A DNA stretch of 43,478 nucleotides from Nocardiopsis listeri (GTDB lineage: Bacteria > Actinomycetota > Actinomycetes > Streptosporangiales > Streptosporangiaceae), in the NCBI RefSeq assembly GCF_020741345.1, contig NZ_DYZD01000008.1:1-43478 (forward strand). Reading direction: 5' to 3'. Below are positions 19,087-28,121 of this stretch, piece by piece. Under the pieces are notes generated by a model that saw nothing but the letters and a program-made list of their open reading frames with translations, was not told where the DNA came from and did no database searches. The position numbers and the translations under genes were made by a program. Within the stretch, counting starts at the first letter, position 1. Every line of letters begins with the position of its first letter.

Positions 19087-19241
19087 TGCATCCTCCGTGG
19101 CTATTCTCAGACGTCATACTCAAGACATCCGGCACGGTTCCCCGCTGAGGGGCCGGGCCTGATGGGGCGGCGCGAAGGCGTCGGCGCGGGCCCGCCCGGT
19201 TCCGGGCACAGCGCGGTGGTCGGTATCAGGGGCCCACCAGA

Positions 19242-20036
19242 TCACACGTCCGAACTGACCAGCGTCCTTTCCTGAAGCCGACCCCACAGGCCATCGACCG
19301 AAGGAGGAAGCTTGCCGGTCGTAGAGCGCGGCGACCGGTGCAGGAGGTCCGCGTGGGGGGTCAGGTCCAGGCCCAGGAAGGCGCCGAGCCCCGTGAGTCC
19401 GCCGTCGCAGACCCGCGCGTAGTCGGCCACGTACAACCTGGAGGTGTCCTGGAAGAGCGGGTCCTCCATCAGCGGCTCGTGCCAGGCCCTCCACTTGTCC
19501 AGGGCGTCCTCGCGGGTCCGGGGCCGCCAGGGGCGGTCTCCACGCCAGGCCAGTACCGAGTCCGCGACCTCGGAGGGGTCACGGACAAGGAGGACGATGA
19601 GTGGGTCGTCGAACATGCGCCGGGGCACGGACAGGTCCAGGAGGTACTCGTTGTACTTGTCCCCGACGCGCTGTACCGGCCCGTAGCTCTCCCGAACGAT
19701 CCACCGACAGAGTTCGTCGGGATCCTTCCACGCACCCGACGCGACCTCGGACGACGCCCTGGCCAGGACCTTGCCTACCTGCTCGGTCCATGCCCGGGCC
19801 CCGTCACCGTAAGGGGGTTTCCGGTGGAGGGCGCACAGGATCTCCTCCGTGCGCAGGTGTCGGCCTGCCAGGTCCCGTGCCCGACACCAGCGGTCCAGCA
19901 GGTAGGGAAGGCGTCCGTTGATCGTGAAGCTTCCACCGCTCCGGGCGAAGGCCCGTTCGAGGACGGAGGCCAGCCCCGTGGTCCCGGAACGCTGGGCCCC
20001 GACGAGGAGGACCGGGCGTTTTTCCCGCACCGTCAC
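19242..20036 (-). CDS. Sulfotransferase family protein
   Basis: RPVLLVGAQRSGTTGLASVLERAF (PAPS-binding P-loop-like GAQRSGTT), LIVLLVRDPSEVADSVLAWR; GTG start overlapping the upstream stop. Confidence 0.82.
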   Translation of the reverse strand: MTVREKRPVLLVGAQRSGTTGLASVLERAFARSGGSFTINGRLPYLLDRWCRARDLAGRHLRTEEILCALHRKPPYGDGARAWTEQVGKVLARASSEVASGAWKDPDELCRWIVRESYGPVQRVGDKYNEYLLDLSVPRRMFDDPLIVLLVRDPSEVADSVLAWRGDRPWRPRTREDALDKWRAWHEPLMEDPLFQDTSRLYVADYARVCDGGLTGLGAFLGLDLTPHADLLHRSPRSTTGKLPPSVDGLWGRLQERTLVSSDV

Positions 20037-20905
20037 CTCCCCGCACCGTCCGTGGTCGTCGCCGTGGCGCGGTGGTACCACTCCGAGAGGAGCTCCATGC
20101 ACACCGCACTGGCCTCGACACCACCGGTGGAAAAGCCCTCGCCCCAAGGCTCGTCACGTTCTCCGGCGGTCAGGATGCGGTCGGTCCGCCAGTGGGTCTC
20201 CAGGCTGACGTAGCCCTCGAAGCCGTCCTCGGCCAGCCGACCCAGGATCTCGGCCCAGGCGAGGTCGCCCTCCCCCAGCCTCACATAGGAGTCCTGGCCG
20301 GCGGGGTCCTTGACGTGGACGTGCCGGATCAGGCCGCGCACCGCTTCGTACTCTCCGGGGAAGGGGGAGGGTCCCCACCCGCTGAACACACTGTTGCCCG
20401 GGTCCCACAACACCCCGATGTCGGGGCGGTCCAGTACCTCTAGAAACTCCAGCAGGTGCCGGACGGAGGGGGTGTTGGTCCTGGTGCCGGTCTCCACCAC
20501 CAGGAGTACCCGTGGAAAAACCCCGTCCAGGAGCCTGCGGGCCGCGTGGCCGGCGGCGACAGGGTCCGGGTCGCCCTCCCGGTAGAAGGCGAAGATCCGC
20601 ATGGTGGGCGCCCCGATCAGTTCCGCGCGCCGCAGGCACTCGTGCAACAGCCGGGAAGCCTCCTCGAACTCCCGGTCGGTGACGGGCAGGGCGTGTTTGA
20701 AGACGGGGGAGGCGAAACCGGCGACCTCACGGCCTTGCCCACGCAGCACCCGCGCCACCTCGCGCAGCCGTCCGTCGCTCATCAGGTGAGGTGCGCGGCC
20801 CCACGCCGAACGTATCTCCACCCCCGGGAACCCGTGCCGGACGGCGAGGTCCGCCACCACCGCCGGGTCCTGGGAGATCTCGTCGCCGATGACGGCCAGT
20901 CTCAT
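20033..20905 (-). CDS. Sugar phosphate isomerase/epimerase-like TIM-barrel protein (AP_endonuc_2)
   Basis: MRLAVIGDEISQDPAVVADLAVRHGFPGVEIRSAWG...VLWDPGNS...HVHVKDPAG...GYVSLETHW. Confidence 0.85.
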   Translation of the reverse strand: MRLAVIGDEISQDPAVVADLAVRHGFPGVEIRSAWGRAPHLMSDGRLREVARVLRGQGREVAGFASPVFKHALPVTDREFEEASRLLHECLRRAELIGAPTMRIFAFYREGDPDPVAAGHAARRLLDGVFPRVLLVVETGTRTNTPSVRHLLEFLEVLDRPDIGVLWDPGNSVFSGWGPSPFPGEYEAVRGLIRHVHVKDPAGQDSYVRLGEGDLAWAEILGRLAEDGFEGYVSLETHWRTDRILTAGERDEPWGEGFSTGGVEASAVCMELLSEWYHRATATTTDGAGR

Positions 20906-21669
20906 ACCGTGTCCCCTTCCCGTTGCCCCTGCACCGGCACCTCCGTGCTCTGGGCGATACGCGCGCCGACCGTCGACCGCAGGAACCGTTTCAGGGTCCG
21001 CGCGTCGTCCTCCAGTGCCCCGGCCCGGGACTCCACGGTCACCCAAGGGGCGGTACAACCTGCGGCGTACAGCTCGTACAAGGGTTCTAGGTCGTGTTCG
21101 TCCAGGGGGCGGTGCCGGTGGGTGGTCCCGTCGAACCCCTTGACCTGGATCGCCCGTGTGAAGGAGGCGAGACGCCGATCCGGGGCGCGCCGCCCCCCGG
21201 GCGATCGGAACAACCCCAGCGTGTCCACGACCAGTCCGAGTCCCAGCTCCTCGCACAGGTCCAGGAGACGGGGGATCGGTGGTCCCCCGGCATGGGTCTC
21301 GACCCACACCTCCGGGGCCGTGGAACGGAGCCGTGCGAGGTCGGCCTCGACCTCCGGGCCGTCCGGGTCCTCCACACAGAAGACCTTGACCGGCAGGTTC
21401 CGTTCGCCGATCTCCCGGGGAACGTCGTCCTTGGGGGTGCCGTCACCCAGGTGGGCGCCCAGGCCGACGAAAGCCGTGTGCAGCCCGCTCTCGGCAACGG
21501 TGTCCAATCCCAGGCCGATCCCGTCGCCCTCCCAGCGGTGCCCCTTCCCCACCCGGACGTCGACGCAGGTCAAATGAGACTTCCTGGTGTGGGCGACGAG
21601 TTCCGGGGCGCGGGCCCGTGGCAAGGAACCGGTACTGACCCCGATGTGGACGGAGCACGGAGGGCTCAT
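20902..21669 (-). CDS. Second TIM-barrel (AP_endonuc_2-like) protein
   Basis: ATGA-type overlap with 20905; VHIGVSTGSLPR..., VWVETHAGGPPIPRLLDLCEELGLGLVVDTLGLFR..., AIQVKGFD. Confidence 0.65.
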   Translation of the reverse strand: MSPPCSVHIGVSTGSLPRARAPELVAHTRKSHLTCVDVRVGKGHRWEGDGIGLGLDTVAESGLHTAFVGLGAHLGDGTPKDDVPREIGERNLPVKVFCVEDPDGPEVEADLARLRSTAPEVWVETHAGGPPIPRLLDLCEELGLGLVVDTLGLFRSPGGRRAPDRRLASFTRAIQVKGFDGTTHRHRPLDEHDLEPLYELYAAGCTAPWVTVESRAGALEDDARTLKRFLRSTVGARIAQSTEVPVQGQREGDTV

Positions 21670-22661
21670 GGTGTTCCCCCGGTCTCGATGACGTCGCGAA
21701 GCATCTCCAACAGGGCGGTGGTGTCCCTGGCCCGCCGCATCGACGACAGGCCCAGTGGGCGCCCGTTCAGTACCGCGCCGGCGAACTCGCGGTAGACCAG
21801 GGAACGCAGCTCGTGTACGGGTCGCCGTTCGGACCGCACATCACTCCCCCCGATCCTTCCTCGGACCGACCCGTCGCACACCTCCAGCCAGTCCTGTCGC
21901 CCCAGGAGGGTGAGGCGCTCCATCCGGTGCTCGGCGTCGCTGGTGATGAGTGCGCGCAAGCGGTGACCGTCCTCGAACTCCACTCTCGCGGACAGGGTGG
22001 TCTCCACTCCCGGTGCCGCGTACCGGGCCTCCTCCACTCTCACCGAACGGGGGGTCCCCAGAAGGAGGCAGGCCAGATCGAGGTAGTGGATGCCGAGGTG
22101 GGTGACCACCCCGCCCCAGGAGGTGGCGGGGTCCGCTCGCCAACCGTTCCGGTAGTGCTCGGGAGGGCGGGGCCGGGAAATGATCAGTTCCGCCCGGGCG
22201 GGTCCGAAGTCGTTCTCGAACACGGCCTCGGGCAAGGCGTGCCGGTGCTGGAGCATCACCGCGACCGTGAGCGAGGAGGCCTCGGCGTGCCCGACCAGGG
22301 TGTCGAACTCCTCTAGGGTCCGTGCCACGGGTTTCTCCACCACCAGGTGTCGGCCCGCGTCCAGGATCTGGTGGGCGAGGGAGCCGCGTTCACCCGGGGG
22401 CACGCACAACGCCACGGCGTTGACGGAGGGGTCGTCGAGGAGCCCGCGCAACGACCGGAGTTCGGGCCCGTCCTGCGGGGTGCCGCCCGGCGCGGCAGAC
22501 GCCCTCATGTCCGTTCCGGCCAGGAGGGTGGCGCCGTCGGACCCGTCGAGGACCTCGGCGTGCTGACGCCCGCTCGAACCGAGCAGCCCTATCACCCCGA
22601 TCTTCAGGGTCGTCGGAGCGTTGGAGTCACGAGTGTTGGAGGGGGGTGGTCGCAAGTCCAT
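21666..22661 (-). CDS. Gfo/Idh/MocA family oxidoreductase
   Basis: LKIGVIGLLGSSGRQHAEVLDGSDG...VNAVALCVPPGERGSLAHQILDAGRHLVVEKPVARTLEEFD (EKP motif), HLGIHYLDLACLLLG. Confidence 0.9.
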   Translation of the reverse strand: MDLRPPPSNTRDSNAPTTLKIGVIGLLGSSGRQHAEVLDGSDGATLLAGTDMRASAAPGGTPQDGPELRSLRGLLDDPSVNAVALCVPPGERGSLAHQILDAGRHLVVEKPVARTLEEFDTLVGHAEASSLTVAVMLQHRHALPEAVFENDFGPARAELIISRPRPPEHYRNGWRADPATSWGGVVTHLGIHYLDLACLLLGTPRSVRVEEARYAAPGVETTLSARVEFEDGHRLRALITSDAEHRMERLTLLGRQDWLEVCDGSVRGRIGGSDVRSERRPVHELRSLVYREFAGAVLNGRPLGLSSMRRARDTTALLEMLRDVIETGGTP

Positions 22662-23535
22662 GGGCGTCTCCTGTCCTGTGCTGCGTGCGGTGGTCCGTTC
22701 CGTTCGTGACGGGACTCGTACCGGGTCCGGACCGGGCGAAGGCGGCACCGAGTGCGTGCACGGTGCCCAGGGCCGTGTTGGCCATGCGCACCAGGGGGTC
22801 CGCCCCCACACAGCTGGACCTGATGCGGCCCAGGATCCGACGGCGGTCCCCGGACCGTCCCGCCGTCCGGCCCGCGCCCCAGGCCGCGGTGATCGCGGGG
22901 CCCCAGCCCTTGCCGTTCCGGTGGGCGATGACGAGGGAAGGCTCGAAACGGACCTCGTGCGCCCGTTCGCGGAGCTTGTCCACCAGGGCGTTGTCACTTC
23001 CGCTGCCGGTCGAGCCGAAACCCCCGGCACCGGTGAAGTCATCGGTCTTTACCGCGCTGTTGCCTCCGGCGAAGAAGTCGACCGGATCGCCCGGGCTCAG
23101 GTTCGCGTACCGAAGGTCGTACCTCGCCTGGCGGGCACGGGAGAGCAGTCCGAGGTCGAAGGGGAGCACCCGGCCGGTGATGGCGACGGCGCCGTCGCGC
23201 ATGTTCTCGGCGATGACCGTCAACCAGTCACCGCGCGGTACGGCGTCGTCGTCGAGGAAGGCCAGCACCTCCCCCCGGGCCTGCGCGGCGGCGATGTCCC
23301 TGCTGCGGGAGGCGCCCACCGCGATCTCGTTGCGGAGCACCCGCACGGGCGCCCCGACGGTGACGGGCAAAGCGTCAGGGTAGGGGGAGGATGAGCCGTC
23401 GTCCACGACGACGGCCTCGACGAGCCGGCCCACGCACGGGTCCAGTTCGTGGGCGGACTCCGCCAGGCCGGAGAGGCAGCGGGCCAGGTCCTCCTCGCGG
23501 TCCTTGCTCGCAACGATCACTGTTATCCGTACCAT
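22627..23535 (-). CDS. Glycosyltransferase family 2
   Basis: MVRITVIVASKDREEDLARCLSGL...VVVDDGSSSPYP...RGEVLAFLDDDAVPRGDWL. Confidence 0.9.
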   Translation of the reverse strand: MVRITVIVASKDREEDLARCLSGLAESAHELDPCVGRLVEAVVVDDGSSSPYPDALPVTVGAPVRVLRNEIAVGASRSRDIAAAQARGEVLAFLDDDAVPRGDWLTVIAENMRDGAVAITGRVLPFDLGLLSRARQARYDLRYANLSPGDPVDFFAGGNSAVKTDDFTGAGGFGSTGSGSDNALVDKLRERAHEVRFEPSLVIAHRNGKGWGPAITAAWGAGRTAGRSGDRRRILGRIRSSCVGADPLVRMANTALGTVHALGAAFARSGPGTSPVTNGTDHRTQHRTGDAHGLATTPLQHS

Positions 23536-24257
23536 TGGCGTTTCCAATCCTCGGCGAGGGAGACCCAGGTCTCCGGCAGGTCGGTGGGGAGGTAGGTCCG
23601 CCGGATCTCGTGCGGGGCGCTGTCCCAGGGGCGTGCGGGGGATTTGACGGTTCCGAAGCCGAGGACGGAGTCGGGCAGCACGGAGCTGTGGGCGACCTCC
23701 CCGTAGGGATAGGCGAAGGAGCGGGGGTACCGGCCGAGCACCGCCGTGATCCGATCGAAGGAACCGGCCACCTCCCGCTCGGCCTGGGCGCGGGTGAGCT
23801 CGGTCAGGTGGGGATGCGTGCGCGTGTGGGCGCCCAGGGTGTGCCCCAGACCGACCATGCGGGCCGTCTCCGCCCAGTCGAGGTAGGTCCGGCGCGGGGC
23901 CAGGCGGGCACGTACCCCATCGGTGAGCGAGGAGGCCTCGTCGATCCTGTCGGTGACGCAGAACAGCGCGGCGCCGACCCCGAACTCCGCGAGCAGGGGC
24001 GCGGCCCGGGTCAGGTTGTCCCGGTACCCGTCGTCGAACGTGAACAGCACGGTCGGGGCGTCGGGCGGTGCGATCCTCGGTCCCACCAGGGCCGGGTCCA
24101 GTGCGGGACCGAAGTGGGTCAGCACCGTCTCCAGGGCACGTCGGAACGCGTCCTCGGTCAGTGCCGTGTAGTGGTCGACCCGGGGGTGCACATGGTGGAA
24201 GTACAGGACCAGCGGCCACCCCGGAGCACCCCCGACCCGCGGGGATCGCGTACTCAC
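23523..24257 (-). CDS. Polysaccharide deacetylase family protein (NodB homology)
   Basis: LYFHHVHP, VLFTFDDGYRDN, TLGAHTRTHPHLTELT, RSFAYPYGE. Confidence 0.92.
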   Translation of the reverse strand: MSTRSPRVGGAPGWPLVLYFHHVHPRVDHYTALTEDAFRRALETVLTHFGPALDPALVGPRIAPPDAPTVLFTFDDGYRDNLTRAAPLLAEFGVGAALFCVTDRIDEASSLTDGVRARLAPRRTYLDWAETARMVGLGHTLGAHTRTHPHLTELTRAQAEREVAGSFDRITAVLGRYPRSFAYPYGEVAHSSVLPDSVLGFGTVKSPARPWDSAPHEIRRTYLPTDLPETWVSLAEDWKRQWYG

Positions 24258-25771
24258 GCCCCGGCCACCGCCGTTTCGGGGGGCGTGTGCCAACCCAGCT
24301 CCCCCAGCACCTGGTCGGGGACCAGGATCCCCTCCTCGCGGACGGCGGCCTCGTGGGCCCGCTCCATCTGGTCGGGGAACCAGTGGCCGTCCGGCACCGC
24401 CCCGTCGTGGCCCCGCAGGACGGCTTCCTCGAGCGAGGCCACAGCCGCACCGGTGTCCGCTCCGAAGGTGTCGGCGGACAAACCCAGGAAGAGCTGGGAG
24501 CATCCCATGACGCGGCCCGGTTCCTTGCGTTGTTTGGCGACGTTGGGGCTGACCGTGTTCCCGGCCAGGGCTCCGGCGAGGATCTCCACGATGAGGGTGG
24601 TGCACAGGCCCTTGTGGCCGCCGAAGACCGGGATGGACCCGCCCTGGTCCAGCAGGGAGGGGTCGGTGGCCGGTTTCCCGTCCGGTCCGGTCAGCCAGTC
24701 CGGTGGGACGTCCGCGCCCCGATTTCCGGCGTCGCGGATCTTCCCGGCCGCCACCACGCCGGTGGCGTAGTCGATGCAGAACGGTTCGTCGTACGCTCCC
24801 TTGGAGACCGGAGTGACCAGGCAGACGGCGTTGCTGCCAAGGGTCGGCCGAGCGGCGCCGGGCGGTGCCACGGACGGGCCGGAGATGTTGAGGATCAGCC
24901 CGACCACCCCGTGCCGTTGGAAGGGTCCGCGGTAGGCGGCAAGCATGCCCACGTGGTTGTTGGAGTGGACGTTGGCCACCGCCACCCCGTGGGCGGCGGC
25001 GGTGCGGGCGCACCACTCCGCGGCCTCGAAGGCCGCAGGCTGTCCGAAACCTCCACCGGCGTCGAAGGAGGCTCGGGTGGGACCGTGGTCGGTCCGCTCC
25101 GGGCCGGCTCCGGGACGAATACCCCCCTCACGCATCCTGCGCAGGTAGGTGGGCAACAGGGCGACCCCGTGGGAGCGGTGACCGCGCACCTCGGCGTCGA
25201 CCAGCACCCGTGCGACCTCGTCCGCTATGCCCGGTGCGACCAGGTGCCCGGTCAGGGTCGCGTACACGGCCTCGTGCAGGCGTTCGGGGCTGAAACGTCC
25301 GGAACCGACGTCGGCGTTGGGGGCGGCAACGGCGGGTTGCGCGCCGAAAGCGCCGGGATCGTCGGCCAGGCTCCCGCCAGGAACGAACCGACCGCCCCGC
25401 AGCTCCCACCTGGGAGCCCCTGTCGGCACACCCGGGGCCTCCGTCCCCTCGGTGACCACCACCACGGTGTCACCGGGGCGCCTGGCCTGTGTGCCCGGCC
25501 GCGCCTCGGCGTCGATCACGATCGTGCTGGGCGGCGTCCCCTCGGGGAGCCGCACCGGCCCGATGACCGGACGCACCACGTCCACCTCCCCGTAGCTGGG
25601 CGCGCGGCGCGTCAGCAGCAGGTCGACCACCGCCCGGCGCGCGTCGGCGCCGAAGGTCCTGATCACAGAGGTCACGCCCTCGTCCACCTGTAGGTCGGCG
25701 CCGCGGAGTACAACGCCGCGAGCCCCGTCCCCGTCCGAGGTGTGCACCACGTCCCGCAGTCGGATCATCAT
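24254..25771 (-). CDS. Ldh2/malate-lactate dehydrogenase family protein with N-terminal degenerate ABC-ATPase-like domain
   Basis: C-terminal ~350 aa: SPERLHEAVYATL...GHRSHGVALLPTYLRRM...VHSNNHVGMLAAY...FGGHKGLCTTLIVEILAGALAG (Ldh_2). N-terminal ~150 aa resembles an ABC N-half (MIRLRDVVHTSDGDGARGVVLRGADLQVDEGV...LLLTRRAPSYGEVDV) without Walker A. Confidence 0.8.
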   Translation of the reverse strand: MMIRLRDVVHTSDGDGARGVVLRGADLQVDEGVTSVIRTFGADARRAVVDLLLTRRAPSYGEVDVVRPVIGPVRLPEGTPPSTIVIDAEARPGTQARRPGDTVVVVTEGTEAPGVPTGAPRWELRGGRFVPGGSLADDPGAFGAQPAVAAPNADVGSGRFSPERLHEAVYATLTGHLVAPGIADEVARVLVDAEVRGHRSHGVALLPTYLRRMREGGIRPGAGPERTDHGPTRASFDAGGGFGQPAAFEAAEWCARTAAAHGVAVANVHSNNHVGMLAAYRGPFQRHGVVGLILNISGPSVAPPGAARPTLGSNAVCLVTPVSKGAYDEPFCIDYATGVVAAGKIRDAGNRGADVPPDWLTGPDGKPATDPSLLDQGGSIPVFGGHKGLCTTLIVEILAGALAGNTVSPNVAKQRKEPGRVMGCSQLFLGLSADTFGADTGAAVASLEEAVLRGHDGAVPDGHWFPDQMERAHEAAVREEGILVPDQVLGELGWHTPPETAVAGA

Positions 25772-25801
25772 CGCCTCCTCTGTTCCGGTAGCGGTGACGC
25801 C

Positions 25802-26215
25802 TCAACCGCGGGACATGAACTCAAGACGGTTCCCCACGTTGTCGAAGACGTAGAAACGCCGGTATCCGGGAAATTTGTCGTCCCAGGTCACGGCGTGGCC
25901 CCTCTCGTCCAGTCGCCGGCCGAGGGCGTCGAGCTCGCGGACCAGGATTCCCGGGTGAGCCTTGCGGGCGGGCCGGAAGTCCTGCTCCACTCCCAGGTGG
26001 ATCTCCAGGGAATCCGCGCGTACCCACAACCCGCCGCGGGCGGCCAGGACCGGGGGCTTCTCCACCTCCGTGAACCCGAGGTCACCCAGGTAGAAGGTCC
26101 GGCAGTCGTTCTCGCTGCCCGGCGGGATGGCCAATTGCACGTGGTGCAGACCGAAGCCGATACCGGTACGGGGCTCGGCCGTCTCATACGGCTCGGGAGA
26201 AGGGAAGGATCCCAT
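25802..26215 (-). CDS. VOC/glyoxalase family protein
   Basis: GIGFGLHHVQLAIPPGSENDCRTFYLGDLGFTEVEKP...YRRFYVFDNVGNRLEFMSRG. Confidence 0.9.
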   Translation of the reverse strand: MGSFPSPEPYETAEPRTGIGFGLHHVQLAIPPGSENDCRTFYLGDLGFTEVEKPPVLAARGGLWVRADSLEIHLGVEQDFRPARKAHPGILVRELDALGRRLDERGHAVTWDDKFPGYRRFYVFDNVGNRLEFMSRG

Positions 26216-26222
26216 GTCTTCG

Positions 26223-27464
26223 TCATCCTTTCGCTTGGTTCGGATCGGGGTTCTGGGAGGTCTTCCTCCTGGCCGTGCGCAGTGCCAAGCCCCGATAGGC
26301 GAACGCCGCCGCCAGGGTGGTGGCCGCCAGCACGACCCACGCCCAGAACCCGAGCGGGATGATCAGGAAGGTGTAGGCGAGGGGGCCGAGCAACTGCTGG
26401 CCCGTGGTGCCCAGGGAGAAGGCGGCCAGGTAGGAGGACCTGGCGTCCTCCGGGGCGAGGTCGTAGGAGACCACCCAGGCCGACGTGGTCTGGCCGATCT
26501 CCCCGATACTCAGCAGCACGACCCCGGCGCACAACAGGACGACGGTCCACCAGGAGGAGGTCCAGGCCGCGCCTCCGAACAACAGGTAGGAGCAGGACAG
26601 AGCCACCGCCGCCCACACCACCGCGGAGGCGGCCCGGGGCACTCCCTCGATCCCGCGGCCGAGCCGGACCTGGAGGCCTACGACCAGTACCGTGTTCAGC
26701 CCGAGGAAGAGCGCCGTGATCTCGGGCTCCACACCCTGGGACAGCGCCCACAGGGGCAGGGCCACGACCAGGCCCGTCATGTGGAAGGCGAGCAGACCGT
26801 TGAGGGCGGTGAGGGTCAGGTACCCCGGGTCCCGGAACGCCGGAGGGGCCTTGCGTTGCCGGCCCCCGGTGGCGGAGACATCATGCGACCTTCTGATCCA
26901 CCACAGCCCGGCACAGTTGACCAGGTAGGTGAAAGCGCAGGTGCCGATCAACAGAACGGCCCCGCCCTCCCCGAGAAAGGCCAGGGCCAGGGCGGTCATC
27001 CCGCTCCCGACGGCCATGCCCGCGTTGCGGGCGGCCCGCACACGGGCCATCACCAACACACGTTCCTCACGGCCGAGGACGGCCGCCACCACCGCCTGGT
27101 TGATCGGTGGGATGGCACGTCCACCCACCGCGGTCATCGTGGCCACCACCGCCAGCCCCAAGATGCCGTCGACACCCATGAGGATCACGAACGCGCACGC
27201 CTGCCAGGCGTTCAGCGCGATGAGGGCGGTAAGGGGACCGACCCGGTCCGCCAGGCTCGACACCGGGACGACGCAGACCAGGCTCACCCCGACGGACACG
27301 GACATGACCAGGCCGACCTGGGCCATGGGCAGGCCCAGACCCACGGTGTAGTGGATCATCGAAACGGCCATGAACATGCCCATGCCACACGAATTGACCA
27401 GGGCGGACACCAGGAACACCGCCCCGGGGGACGGTCTCAGTGACCCGCGGGTGGTAGGGATCAA
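26223..27464 (-). CDS. MFS transporter
   Basis: 413 aa, ~12 hydrophobic segments; TTG start immediately after the preceding TGA. Confidence 0.85.
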   Translation of the reverse strand: MIPTTRGSLRPSPGAVFLVSALVNSCGMGMFMAVSMIHYTVGLGLPMAQVGLVMSVSVGVSLVCVVPVSSLADRVGPLTALIALNAWQACAFVILMGVDGILGLAVVATMTAVGGRAIPPINQAVVAAVLGREERVLVMARVRAARNAGMAVGSGMTALALAFLGEGGAVLLIGTCAFTYLVNCAGLWWIRRSHDVSATGGRQRKAPPAFRDPGYLTLTALNGLLAFHMTGLVVALPLWALSQGVEPEITALFLGLNTVLVVGLQVRLGRGIEGVPRAASAVVWAAVALSCSYLLFGGAAWTSSWWTVVLLCAGVVLLSIGEIGQTTSAWVVSYDLAPEDARSSYLAAFSLGTTGQQLLGPLAYTFLIIPLGFWAWVVLAATTLAAAFAYRGLALRTARRKTSQNPDPNQAKG

Positions 27465-28121
27465 TCAAAACACCAGCTCACGGGCCGCGACCCCCGCGTC
27501 ACCGCGGTAGAAGCGGTCAACGGAACCAAAGGTGCACAGGCTGCGGCCGGGTGCCCTGTCCACGATGAGCACACCGTCGAGGTGGTCGACCTCGTGTTGG
27601 ACGACACGGGCCGCGCGCCCGCGCAGGAACCAGTCCACCCGTGAACCCTCCGGTGTGGTCGCCCGGTAACGGACGTACCGGCTGCGTTCGACGACCCCGG
27701 ATATACGCGGCACGCTGAGGCAACCCTCGAAGTCCGCCGCGTACTCGGGCACACCGTGTTCCTCCGCGGCCACGGCCTCCCACGAGGGGTCGAGGTGGAT
27801 CACGGCGTCCCGGTGCCCCACCCGGTCGGCGATCTGGCACATGTGGGCGGCGTTGAGGACGACCATCCGGATCGATGCGCCGATCTGCGGAGCGGCCACC
27901 CCCAGGGCGTCGCGGTCGAGGAGGACGGCGGTGAGGCGGTCCGCCAGGTCCTCCAGCTCGTCCCGCACCACGTGTGCGGTGGGCTCACAGACCGTTCTGA
28001 GCACGGGCGCGCCCAGCGACACCAGGGAAACCGAGGACGCGGTCTCCACGGGCGCAGCCCCGCCGAAGGACGGCACAAACCGGGGTTCAGGCTCCGGAGA
28101 GGGCACCGTCATGGTCCTCAC
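27465..28121 (-). CDS. def: Peptide deformylase family protein (cluster-embedded paralogue)
   Basis: All three PDF motifs: ALGVAAPQIG, EGCLSVP, QHEVDHLDG. Confidence 0.9.
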   Translation of the reverse strand: MRTMTVPSPEPEPRFVPSFGGAAPVETASSVSLVSLGAPVLRTVCEPTAHVVRDELEDLADRLTAVLLDRDALGVAAPQIGASIRMVVLNAAHMCQIADRVGHRDAVIHLDPSWEAVAAEEHGVPEYAADFEGCLSVPRISGVVERSRYVRYRATTPEGSRVDWFLRGRAARVVQHEVDHLDGVLIVDRAPGRSLCTFGSVDRFYRGDAGVAARELVF

